A stretch of DNA of 64,000 nucleotides from Palaemon carinicauda (Eukaryota > Arthropoda > Malacostraca > Decapoda > Palaemonidae): contig NC_090765.1 of the NCBI RefSeq assembly GCF_036898095.1, positions 36,855,309 to 36,919,308 of the forward strand, written 5' to 3'. Positions 8,819-18,610 of the stretch are shown here, one piece after another. A program made the translations under genes and the position numbers. The notes beneath the pieces were generated by a model, which ran no database searches, had not been told where the DNA came from, and was given only the letters and a program-made list of their open reading frames with translations. Within the stretch, counting starts at the first letter, position 1, and every line of letters starts with the position of its first letter.

Positions 8819-8908
8819 AGCTACATGATTATCGGGTAAGTTTAATATTGAAAAATGTTATTTTTATTAGTAAAATAAATTTTTGAGTATACTTACCCGA
8901 TAATCATG
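8819..8908 (+). repeat. ICR of DIRS element 1
   Basis: Bases 8819-8857 are a perfect reverse complement of the left end (2382-2420). Bases 8858-8908 are the reverse complement of the right end (about 9094-9144) with two mismatches. The junction at 8857/8858 therefore marks the fused element ends and gives the boundaries. In the DIRS1 model this region templates joining of the two cDNA ends into a circle. Confidence 0.9.
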
Positions 8909-8952
8909 ATTTAATTGACCCTCCCTTCCTCCCCATAGAGAACCAGTGGACC

Positions 8953-9150
8953 GAGGAAAAATTGAGGAGGTGTCAACAAGAAGTACTATAGTACCTGGCC
9001 ACAGGTGGCGCTGGTAAGTACACCCCCTTCTAGTATTGTGATAGCTGGCGTATCCCTCCATAGAATTCTGTCGGGCAACGGAGTTGACAGCTACATGATT
9101 ATCGGGTAAGTATATTCAAAAATTTATTTTACTTATAAAAATAACATTTT
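8953..9150 (-). repeat. Right ITR of DIRS element 1
   Basis: Inverted copy of the left ITR, extended by about 50 bp at the outer edge (GTAAGTATATTCAAAAATTT and onward to ATAACATT). Because of the inversion, ORF-like translations here mirror those at 2400-2560 and are not genes. Confidence 0.88.
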
Positions 9151-10150
9151 TTAATAATTTTTAAAAATTAAAAAATTGGCCTAGGTTAAATATTTCAATT
9201 TGGAAGACTAAACACTATTGGGGGGCACATATTAATTCTAAAAAAAATTAATTTGCACAAAAAAAAATATCTCAATACTGACTCTATGTTTGACTTTGGC
9301 AATCACCCATATTTAATTATTTTAAACCATCAATAATTTTATAAGAGTTAATATATAGTATTAATATTGGTTTTAGGTTAAAATGAGAGTGATTGACAGA
9401 GTCATTTAAAAAAAAAAAGAAATTTATTGCTTCTTATACCTCCGTGTTCTCGACCTGGACAAACCTGTCCGAGTCGAGAACACGGACCTTGCTTTTTAAA
9501 AAAAATATTAAAAATTAAAAAATTGGCCTAGGTTAAATATTTCAATTTGGAAGACTAAACACTATTGGGGGGCACATATTAATTCTAAAAAAAATTAATT
9601 TGCACAAAAAAAAATAGCTCAAAACTGACTTTATGTTCGACTTTGGCAATCACCCATATTTAATTATTTTAAACCATCAATAATTTTATAAGAGTTAATA
9701 TATAGTATTAATATTGGTGTTAGGTTAAAATGAGAGTGATTGACAGAGTCATTTGAAAAAAAAAAAATTATTGCTTCTTATACCTCCGTGTTCTCCACTC
9801 GGACAGCACGTGCACATTGTTCGAGTCGAGACCACGCACATAATTTTTTTAAAAATTCGTAAAAAATATAAACAATTGGCCTAGGTTAAATATTTCAATT
9901 TGGAAAAGTAAACACTAATGGGGGCACATATTAATGCTAAAAATAATTCACTTCCATCAATAAAACACTTCGAAAAATCACTCGATATTTAGCCGTGGCA
10001 AACACCCATTTCCAGCCTTTTCCATGGCTTTATCTCACATATGGTACACTATAGTTGTAAGAACTATGCAATCATTCACTTTTTAAGTGGTTTTTCCTGT
10101 ACACTTAATTTGCATGAACCGTCAAAAATTGTCCGAGTCGAGAACACACC
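9151..10150. repeat. Tandem array of ~350-bp units within the pogo-like element
   Basis: Three units with anchors (GGCCTAGGTTAAATATTTCA) at about 9178, 9525 and 9878, giving periods of 347 and 353 bp. The first two units are nearly identical and the third is diverged. Each contains an A-rich start, a CCATCAATAATTTTATAAGAG block and a terminal TIR-like hairpin. The DIRS insertion split a further unit (2165-2381). Confidence 0.85.
9441..9486. repeat. TIR-like hairpin in the tandem unit
   Basis: Outer arms TCCGTGTTCTCGAC and GTCGAGAACACGGA (14 bp, perfect) and inner arms GGACA and TGTCC. The right arm TGTCCGAGTCGAGAACAC resembles the element TIR (TGTCCGGGTCGTGAACAC), so the hairpin looks TIR-derived. 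Related copies lie at 2331-2376 and 9785-9838, and single arms near 891, 10130 and 10470. Confidence 0.75.
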
Positions 10151-10412
10151 ATAAAATTATTTAGCGGGCACCCCAAACCACTCCATTGTTGTTTAGGCAC
10201 TCCATATTATCACTGATTTTATGCCAATATGGCTATATTACATAACAAAACTTATCACAACTTGATCACGCCTTATTCGTGGTCATGGCACAATATATCC
10301 TGATGCCGAAAATTAAGATCGCGACCCCTTAAAATTGAAATTCTTACCTTGTTTACAAGCGGAGCGTTGGCGGGCAGGTTTGCAAATGGCGTCTAGTTAG
10401 GACCGCCCTCCC

Positions 10413-10460
10413 TCATACGTCATAGCTCTGACGTCATCCTAGGCTCGATCGTTCATTGGT
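10413..10460 (-). promoter_or_regulatory. Candidate promoter of the pogo-like transposase
   Basis: Near the right TIR: a CRE palindrome TGACGTCA at 10429-10436, a second half-matching site (TACGTCAT, 10416-10423), and ATTGG at 10455-10459, a CCAAT box when read on the minus strand. The N-terminal transposase exons also read on the minus strand, so the position fits. Inference from motifs only. Confidence 0.4.
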
Positions 10461-10486
10461 TAATAAGACTGTCCGAGTCGAGACCG

Positions 10487-10511
10487 TGTCCGGGTCGTGA
10501 ACACATCACCC
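10487..10511 (-). repeat. Right TIR of the pogo-like transposon
   Basis: Reverse complement of the 707-731 arm with one mismatch, followed by TA at 10512-10513. A related motif (TGTCCGAGTCGAGA) lies just inside it at about 10470. Confidence 0.75.
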
Positions 10512-10513
10512 TA

Positions 10514-11857
10514 TCTAACGTTCACCGGGAGTTTTTCTTTTCGGAAGAAGGCTACGTGTCAGCACCTGAATCGTGTAAGACACGTAGTTCTTCGGGGGAA
10601 AAGGTGCTCAGTTTGCTTCTTTTCACACTTCTCCTTCCCCAGTTTGGAGAAAGGTCTATTACTTTCTTTTGAGGTCTTGCGACTACTGTTGACGGTATCT
10701 CACAGCATTGGATACGTTCAGTTCTCGCACAAGGCGCGCTTGAAATGTCATAGGGACTCTCCCAGGTCGCTCACAGGACTGCGGTTGATGCTCTCTCCCG
10801 GCCTTCGCCCACGCTTGAGTTGGCGCACTCGCTACCCCGCGAGTGTAGCTTTGGTCTGAGCTAAAAGAGGTCTATTTCATCTGTGTTTAGCGTTTACGAT
10901 TCTTGGGGGGAGAAAATTTTCTCCTAAAGAGTCTAAGGACTACCATAGATCAAAGAAATGGTTTTCCGATTAGTGTCAGAAGGCATAGTTCTCCTATGCT
11001 TAGTAACGCTTCCTTGCAGAGATATGCTCGTGTTACGAGAAGAGTTAGAGCGGGTGCTTGTAGCAGTCTGGTCTCTCTCTTACAGCAGACGTCGTGCAGA
11101 CACAGACGCAAGTTCTGGTCTCTACCTCACGCAGTCCCAGACGCAGACACCAGTCTGGTCGTATGTTGGACGCTAACAGTCAAAGTTGATCCTTTCAACA
11201 AGTTGTCCCATTTTCGCGGTCTGCGGGACGCGTGACTATCACTCATGCGTACGCATCCTACAGATGGACTACTCTCGGCTATCGGTTCAGTGTTTCCGTC
11301 AATGACCGGACGCGGTGCTGTCGCCTCCACGCTGCACGCTGTAGATTTACAACAAGCCGGGCACATACACAGCGCTGTACCCACATGACAAGGTGAACGC
11401 ATACAGCACACTGACACCTTACGGAAATGCAACCACATGCGACATTATGGTCGCATGCTAGACGCATACAGTCAAGTCTTGTTCTCACAGCAGTTTAACC
11501 AGATTATTGTCTCTCCTTCGCGTCTCTCTGGGCTCGCAGCTAACTCACCCTCTTGTCAAGCTTTGGCTTTAAGTTTGTTGAACACTTGCTGATTACACAC
11601 GAATCAGGTCTTAACCTCACAGCATGAGGTTCACATGGTTGACGCTTCTTTTCAACGCCTAGCTTTAATATCGGTTTCTTGCGACCGATATGGACGAGTT
11701 TTGGGAGGCGGTTCTAGATCCCGATTCTCTCTCACGACATGTTGAGTGTGGGTAGCATACTGGAACCGTTCTGGACTCATGCTGGGACCATGCTGGGTGC
11801 ATGCTGGAAGCATGTCTTTAGTCCTTTTCCCCATGTCAGGATCACGAATGTTTTATG
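10514..11857 (+). pseudogene. Probable gag-region remnant of DIRS element 3
   Basis: Lies where gag should be and has the same style of sequence (GACGC, CAGTC and GTTGA-rich repeats as in the gag of element 2). Stops interrupt all frames beyond about 120 codons and no domain is recognisable. It holds a local hairpin at about 10545-10597 (arms CTACGTGTC and GACACGTAG). It joins the recombinase remnant directly, so RT/RNase H has been deleted. Confidence 0.4.
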
Positions 11858-12887
11858 TTAAACCATCAAGCTTTAGGTCTAGCTGCCTCCAGTATTTCGG
11901 AAAACCCCTAAGATCTAGAGGGTTGTTCGAAGGAGACAGCTGGGGCTTTCGCTTGTACAAAGGACTTTTGCCTCAAGATTTTCCAACCCAATTAGAGTGC
12001 TTTATGGAGTGGTGTAGAGCTAGAGCCAGCTCTTCATTAGGTAACTCTTAACACAAGTGGCCTATTTTTTCTTAGACCTTCGAAGAAAACACATTTTCTT
12101 CCCTCCTCGACTATCAAAGGGTACAGGAGTATGTGGGCATCTGTCTTCAGATGCAGAAGATTGGATCTATCAAATAGAGACTTTATAGATCATCTCAGAT
12201 CATTTGAGAGGACTTGGAGGCATCAGCAAGATGCTCCAGCCTGAAATTCAGGGTTCGTTTCTGGAGCTTCGCGGTAGTTACAGGTCCAACCCTTTACACT
12301 TTGTTTCTTTTTAAGGCCTAACTTTGGAGACTTTCTGAGTAAGTCTACCATAGTTCAGAGTCAGTGAAGTTCACTCTTTTAGCAAGAACATGGACTTCAC
12401 ATTGGTTAAGCCATAGGTACCTTGCAACCTGGATTCTTGGTTATTAATAAACATCTTTCTCATCCATAGCCTAAATTTTTCGGGATCACTATTCTCTTGA
12501 ATTTGGTTTGTGATGGGCTGAGAAGAGTTTTTTTGTCCGATTAAAACTATGAAGTTTTATTGGTCAAGAAGCCTGTGCTATCCATGTCTAAACATTCTGT
12601 CATCTCGTATAGACTTTGATTACAAAGGTTCTTCCACACGGTTGGGTGACAGATCATAAGACGTTGAAAGAGTAAAGACTCACGAAGTTAGAGCTGTAGA
12701 AACTTCTGTAATTTTTAAACTAAACTGTTCTCTGCAAGCATCGCGTATACAGTCTTGTGAAGGGGTAATCCTGTATTCGTCTTGCTTTACTTTTACCGTG
12801 TCCAGTCTCTATGAAGACGTCTACGTTTTGGGATCACTTGCAACGAGTGCAGTAGTAGGTGAAACATTCTCCACTACATTTCCCTAA
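11858..12887 (+). pseudogene. Tyrosine recombinase remnant of DIRS element 3
   Basis: DNA-level similarity to the recombinase of element 1 begins near 11858 (GGTTGTTCGAAGGAG... GGTGTAGAGCTAGAGCC). It continues through ATCAAAGGGTACAGGAGTATG (12113 onward) and AAGAACATGGACTTCAC, and includes the H-x-x-R motif (ACTCACGAAGTTAGAGCTGT; His codon 12681-12683) and the conserved C-terminal ACGAGTGCAGTAGTAGGTGA. Multiple frameshifts and stops make it non-functional. It ends TTTCCCTAA at about 12887, as in the intact copy. Confidence 0.8.
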
Positions 12888-13256
12888 ATTCCTAATACCC
12901 CTGTTCTTCTCTTGGAACTGTTATATATATTTTTATGATTGTACGTGAAGATTGGTCGGCAATCTTCAGCCATCTTTGACCTAGTCAGGTGGTCATTGTG
13001 TTCCTAGAGAGCGCCCGGTACAAGGGTATTAGTTAAGGTCCTGTCATGTTATAGGTGGTTGTACCGTTTGACAGCTCCTAGAGATCATCAGGCCCGAGTG
13101 GATCACTGGATCTCCTAAGGATAGCAGACAAAATGAGGCAGAGCATTGCTGTCGGCTTCCTTATCAGGTTAGAACCACTTAAGTTGTTTATGTAACTCTT
13201 AAGTGAATTTCCAATTATGCAGCTGTCTCTGACCCACCACCAATGGGTATCAATCA
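12888..13256 (+). other. 3' untranslated region of DIRS element 3
   Basis: Shares the block order of elements 1 and 2: a TCAGGTGGTCA block, AGAGCGCC, GGTCCTGT, GAGGCAGAG followed by GGCTTCCTTAT, and GGGTATCAATCAGCTA just before the ICR. The hairpin stem is degraded here. Confidence 0.6.
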
Positions 13257-13350
13257 GCTATTATATAACCAGCGGGTAAGTTTTATATTTATAAATGATA
13301 TTTTCATAATAAAATAAATTTTTGAATATACTTACCCGCTGGTTATATAA
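13257..13350 (+). repeat. ICR of DIRS element 3
   Basis: The left half, up to about 13297, should be the complement of the absent left end. The right half (13298-13350) is the reverse complement of the right end near 13525-13578. Same architecture as the ICRs of elements 1 and 2. Confidence 0.8.
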
Positions 13351-13580
13351 GATTTAGACCCACCCTCCTCCCCTCTAGAGACCATGGGACATAGAAAATC
13401 TGAATTGGTTGAGCATAGTTCTACCTGGGGTACCGCGAGGGTGCTGGGGTACACCTGGCTTATATGCGCTAAGCTGCGCAAGAGATTTTTAATTTTCTGC
13501 CGAGGCATCGGGGACTTAGGCTATTATATAACCAGTGGGTAAGTATATTCAAAAATTTATTTTATTATGAAAATATCATT
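13351..13580 (-). repeat. Right ITR of DIRS element 3
   Basis: Begins with the ACCCTCCTCCCCTCTAGAGA block shared with elements 1 and 2 and ends GGGTAAGTATATTCAAAAAT with the usual outer tail to about 13580. Its partner is outside the window. Confidence 0.7.
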
Positions 13581-15599
13581 TTGCAATCTAGGGCATCTTC
13601 TATGATGCTACTTATTTTATTTGATACCTAGCATTGAGTTCATGTGTACATTTCACATGTTATATTGCACCGTATTATATAATTAATTTCTTTCATTTTA
13701 GATACTATAGATTTATGTTTTTTGTGGTGTTATACAGCCCTCTTGATTTACTTTTCCATCCTTCCACCTCTTAGACATTTTAGTGACATTTTCCTCTAAT
13801 ATCACTTAATTTTAAATAGGCTTCATATACAGCATTGTGACAACTCTGGTCTTATTTTCCTTTGTATCTATCTTCAATGTGGGTATAAACAATAAAGTAC
13901 TCAATGTTGGTCATTGATGAAAATCAGCATTTATTGAAGATTATTTCACTATATGATACATGACGTAATGTACAGTATATTACCTCTACACTTTAAAATG
14001 ACCTTAAACTTTTCATGATTTAGTGTATTATGAATATAGTACAGTATGCCCTTTTCTTTTTATCTTACTGTTTTTCCACTTTTCTGATACCTACCTTTCC
14101 TGGATCATGGTTTCTTACATTTTGATAAGCTCAGTGACTGGTTCTTTAATTCTATATCAGATTTCACATTCTTGATTGGATTACTGCCATTTAAGCATCT
14201 AGTTCATATTAATTCTCCTCATCCAGCATACTTTAACAATAATTACATCTACAGATCCAGTACTGCTTTTTGTCCAGCATTAGTATCAGCCTTATACCTT
14301 GTGTATATTTTGGTCTTTTTACACTTTTTCCATCATTCTACATCTACTTTTACTTTCTTCCCTTTGCTCTGTTGAGATTTGGTTCCCTTCTTTTTAATCT
14401 TTGGCATCATCTCATTTTTCAGGAGTTTACTAGTAGTTTAGCAACCTCTTTCTGCTACACCCATGATGTTTCTATTTTTGTTTTTACTTTTGATACTGCC
14501 TGTACAATACTTTGAAGTCCTGTATGTTCCAAGATAACATATCTACTTCTTCTATGGCTTATAGTTCTACTCCAAAAAGATGCTGCCCCTCATCCTTATC
14601 CTTGTAGTGATTGATTTGCTCTTGATTATTTTGGAAGCCAAAAATCGCATTTTCCATTCAAATTTTCTAGAACGGACCATCTTTTGTGATGCCATCTGTT
14701 TCATCAAATGGATTATATAGAATTAAGTTTAGCTGTACTTCTTTTATCTAAATCAATGTGGCCATATTCCTAACTGTATTTCACTTCAATTCGATAGGAT
14801 TGCCTACACATAGATGGGATACATGCTTTTGCCTTGGCATCCTGTTTGCAAGAAAAGTGGTTATACTTGTAGAATGGGGATGGACCAACACAGAAACATA
14901 GAAGACGAATGAAATAATGATGAGATGAATGCTTGCCAGAAGCACTTTGAGAGATGATGGCCGGGAGGGTATCCGGAGCTTGGCTATCGCACTTCACTAC
15001 TGCTTAACCCGAACCTCCTGTGGTCGCAGTGAAATTGTTTTTATAGGGGCTCCTCAGTGGAGAGAGTCCAGAGAGGGAGTTAAAACTGTACTGTATAGCC
15101 AAGTACTACACTATAATATTCTTTTCTTCCTGTATAATTTTACCAATATTAATATACAGTCCTTTCTGTTCCCTGCTCCCAAGGCTGGTCTACAATCCTC
15201 TCCTATCCATTCGGTTTTTTTCACTTTTTAGATGTGTCTGCGACCTCTTTATGATTCTTCTGTTCATTTTATGTCATTTACTTTTACTATGGCTGCTCTG
15301 TAGCACTTTCTTTTTCCATTCCCATGTATCTTCCTCCATTACTGTGATAAATAATAAATGAAATGATGCCTATTGTTGATGAAAGCTAACCTGTATTTCA
15401 GATAACAGTTTAAAGTACTGTACCTGACACTCTCTAGATCTTTTATGATCATTGAATTTTGTACTAGTGTATCCTTCCCTTTTTATTTTGTATTATTGAT
15501 GTCATACTGTTCCTTTATCCTGCTTTCATACATTCTTTTAAGCTCAGTGAAAGATTTTCTAGTTACATTCTCTATTGTACCCTTGTCCATGTCAATATT
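13581..15599. other. Gene-free AT-rich sequence between two DIRS elements
   Basis: No convincing ORF. Two segments resemble each other loosely: 13740-14160 and 15230-15590 share ATAAA-AATAA...GTTGATGAAA and AAGCTCAGTGA blocks, which suggests an old duplication. Nothing else identified. Confidence 0.4.
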
Positions 15600-15772
15600 C
15601 ATTTTTCAATATTTAACTTAGCCGGTGATTATATAGCTGCAACTCTGTTGCTCGACAGACAACTCTACGGAAAAACTCGCCAGCGATCGCTACACAGGTT
15701 GCGGGTGTGCCCAACAGCGCCATCTGTCGACCAGATACCCAGCTCTCAATGTAAACAAAGACTCAATTTTCT
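15600..15772 (+). repeat. Left ITR of DIRS element 2
   Basis: Starts CATTTTTCAATATTTAAC. Bases 15620-15772 match the reverse complement of 21877-22020 almost exactly. Contains CAGCGCCATCT and the palindrome GCGATCGC. Confidence 0.88.
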
Positions 15773-16986
15773 CTCTGTCGAGGTGTCGACAAGACGTACT
15801 TTACTCGCTGTTGCTAAACTGGAGTTTTTCACATCTATTTGGTGAAGTATTATATTCTAGTTTTGAGCTTTCGCTATGCAGGTGTTTTATCTTCATCTTA
15901 AATCTTGAACTCGTTTTGGATAGATTTAATTATGGTGACAAAGAGAGTATGGACTTTCTTTCACTTTTAAATGGCCGACCCTTCCCTTAGACAGAAGTGT
16001 GTTTAGGCTTTTAGTAATTATCTTATCACGTTATAGATTTTCCTCTATATATTTTATATCTCTCCGCCTTTATTAGGCCTCTTCGATTAACTTTCCATTT
16101 ATTATAAACATATAAAAATAAATTTTAATGTTTTGTTTATATGCGACCTTTCCTGAGAGTAGGCGGTCCTAACTTGGAAACCGAAGTTAATCAACGTTGA
16201 GCCTTTTATATCGTATTAGCTTTTAAAGAGCTAAGGATTTAAAACTTTTTAAATGTAATATTTTATGAAAGAATTTCTTTGATAGTCTTCGTACTGTTTT
16301 CAAAGATGAACTAACGTTTAGTTTATTTATGCTACGCAGTTGTTGACGTTCAGGACGTTCAACATGCGCTCTATCGTTACGATAGAGAGAGAGTGTATCA
16401 CGGTTTCACTTTGCAGTAAGAGTAAATCGATTCTGACGTTTTGTTCATTCTTTTTTAGCTTAAATGTTTTAAATTCTATTTTAAAGGAACTTTTTATTTG
16501 AAAAACCTTTCAGTTTTTTCCTTTAGTCAAATAACATGTTTTTTTGACGAAATATAATTGGGCTCTTCTCTTAGGTGCGAAATCAAGAGAGAAAGAGAGA
16601 GAGAGATAGAGACGGAGGGAGAGAGAGGAGAGAAAATGTTCCGTTCAAGCGGGTAACGTTGTTCTCGAGTTACTCTCGTCCCTAGTCGCTGTACGGGGAG
16701 GAAGGATAAAACTTTTTTAGTTTTTTATTCTCGTCCCCAGGCTATGTGCGGTGAGAGATTGAAAACGTAGTTTATATGAACTAGTGTTTAGTCTCTTTCC
16801 CAGCCACTGATTTTTTTTTTTTATCTTAAAATATGTTTTCTGTTTTTTGCTGGTATTAATGAGCTTGCATTATACGACTGATTTCGCAATTACTACCTTT
16901 TAATGAAGGGTAGAATTGCGTGTTTCAGGTAGAAATCAGTAAAAGTATTCGATTTCAGTGAAATAAGTGCCAAACAGAAAATCAAA
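15773..16986 (+). other. 5' region of DIRS element 2
   Basis: No open frame. Holds a short purine (GA)-rich tract (16580-16640) and a stray 28-bp copy of a gag segment at about 16338-16366 (GTTGACGTTCAGGACGTTCA), also found at 17730 and 18890. The region encoding the gag cysteine cluster of element 1 is not recognisable. Confidence 0.5.
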
Positions 16987-18610
16987 GTGATATGCGCAAA
17001 GTGTTACAGTGTTGCGTCCAAGGGTTCGTCTGTTCGTGCCTGTCGTTCACCTAGTCCGGGACCTCTTGCATGCTCCCAAGCCCAGGGGAGAAGTAATGTC
17101 AAACGACTTATGGGTTCGAGAGGCCTTGATCAACGAACAGACGTTTTCCCTCTATGGTATCGGGTGTATCTTACCAAGATCTCCCCTACCATAAGACGAG
17201 AGAGACGTTGTTTCTCCTCGTCATCCGAAGGCTTTTTGCATAAGAAACCTGTCACAAGGTTTCGAAGCCCTTAAGCGAAAGTCAGTCCTTTCAGGACAGG
17301 TCCAGCGTCCTGGTTACAACCATTAGGACAGCTCTGACCCTATGCAGTGATCGGATAACTACTCGCCGCCTAACAAAAGATTAGACTCCGAGAGTCTTTT
17401 TTTTTTTTGTTGGCAAAGTGTTGCGGTCACAGACGTTACCCTCGTCTCTTACCACAACCATTTCCGTTGATCCTTAATGGGTTGTATGGCAAGACATGCA
17501 GTATATGCTTGCCTCCCTTATGGAAGACTATTCTGCCGATTAGTCCGTTGAGTCTAGCCGTTTATCTCATCGATATCCTGGCTTTCAGCCAACCTAACGT
17601 TCCTTTGTGCTTACTGTTGACGTTGGCGTAGCTTAGTCACGTCAGTCAGGTTGTTTAGAACCACACTCGATGCGGTCTCGTGTGGTTTTTCAGCCGCATT
17701 TGGACGTTAGGCCACTTGCTGATGCTCCTGTTGACGTTCAAGACGTTCACTAACAATCGGAGTTGACTTGTTTTGACGCTGTGCGTCAACCTCCGCATTC
17801 TAGAGTTGTTTTGACTGCTCAGTCTAGGCAGTCAAAGCAGTCTCGAGTGGACGCTGTGCGTCCTCACGCACCTGTTGTGGTTGACAGTTCAGTTGTTGAC
17901 AGTTCACAGACTGTCAAGCAGTTACATGACGTTGCGTTCTGGTCCGCTACTAATGCACCAGTGAGTGTGGACTCTGCTTGTAAAGCATTGCCACCACGGT
18001 AGGTCTCTCCCTTGCTTGAGACTCAGCTTTTATCGGACAAGGTTCCTGTAGATGAGGAAGTTGCTGTTCCCCCTCCTACTGATATTCCCTTGAGGACTCT
18101 GTCAGATGGAGAGGAGCCTAAAGCTGCTTAGCCCCCTATGGACTTTAATTAAATCATGATAATTTTTTTAAGGATTTTTGTCCGGATCTTTTTGTAACTG
18201 CTGCTCCTCGTTCGCCTAAACGTCAGAGCTTACACTAGGCCTAGCTACTTCGAAGCCGTTGTTTTTAAGCTAGTGCTCTCTCGCTCTCCTAGAGAGCTTT
18301 ACGTTGGCTAGGCGACTGGTTTTTCACCAGGAGGAGTTTGGGGGATACAGCCTTTGCTTTCCCTTCTTTTAAACTGATTTATAGAGCGAGAGTCTGATAT
18401 GACACGAGAGAAGTTCTCGGCTTGGGAGTTCATGCCTCTGCCCAGATAGACTTCTCAATTCTCGTAGACTCTTCCTGGCGCCTGGCCAGGAGACGCTCCA
18501 AGTTTTTTACAGGTCAACTTCACAGCTGTTTTCGAGCCTTTGAAGTTTTGCTGTACAATTATGTCATGCATAACAAGGCTTTCAGGGATGGTAAGCGGTA
18601 CTGCCTCAGT
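16987..18610 (+). pseudogene. First, decayed gag copy of DIRS element 2
   Basis: Fragments in order: 16987-17274 encodes SVRACRSPSPGPLACSQAQG, matching residues about 177-200 of the intact gag; 17430-18130 matches the middle part; 18420-18560 encodes LGVHASAQIDFSILVDS, matching the ordered C-terminal region (LGVPASAQADFSSLVDS). Stops and frameshifts separate them. A second gag segment follows immediately, so the element carries gag sequence twice. Confidence 0.75.

Larger units (their letters stand above)
2382..9150 (+). mobile_element. DIRS-type tyrosine-recombinase retrotransposon, element 1 (near intact)
   Basis: Order: left ITR (2382-2557), gag-like ORF, RT/RNase H ORF, tyrosine recombinase, 3' untranslated region with a conserved hairpin, ICR (8819-8908), right ITR (8953-9150). 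The ITRs are inverted, not direct, so this is not an LTR element. The ICR is the reverse complement of the left end followed by the reverse complement of the right end, the hallmark of DIRS1-type elements. All three coding regions are open and catalytic motifs are present. Host sequence on both sides is one interrupted tandem-repeat unit of the pogo-like element. No target duplication is visible, as expected for recombinase-mediated integration. Confidence 0.92.
707..10511. mobile_element. pogo-like (Tc1/mariner superfamily) transposon, interrupted by a DIRS element
   Basis: Terminal inverted repeats of 25 bp at 707-731 and 10487-10511 match at 24 of 25 positions, begin GGGTGATGTG and are flanked on both outer sides by TA (705-706 and 10512-10513), the target duplication expected of this superfamily. 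Inside lie pieces of a DDE transposase (960-2097), a tandem array of about 350-bp units with TIR-like hairpins, and the 6.77-kb DIRS insertion at 2382-9150. Removing the DIRS insert leaves about 3.0 kb, a normal size for a pogo-type element. The transposase is broken, so this copy is not autonomous. Confidence 0.75.
10514..13580 (+). mobile_element. DIRS-type element 3, decayed, right part
   Basis: Contains gag-like remnant DNA, a recombinase remnant, the conserved 3' region, an ICR and a right ITR, but no RT or RNase H. The left end predicted from the ICR (starting CATTTATAAATATAAAAC) is not in the window, so the left end should lie before base 1 with the pogo-like element inserted in between. 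It is a different subfamily from elements 1 and 2 by ITR sequence. Confidence 0.75.

Noticed and set aside
8867..9061. Minus-strand ORF at the right end of DIRS element 1, and its twin at 21757-22002
   Set aside because: They are readings of the right ITR and mirror the left ITR readings at 2334-2678 and 15648-15845; they are terminal repeats, not genes.
8857..9150. A stand-alone MITE with ~58-bp TIRs at the right end of DIRS element 1
   Set aside because: The same hairpin arrangement recurs at the right end of all three DIRS copies, and its inner arm matches the ICR model, so it is part of the DIRS structure.
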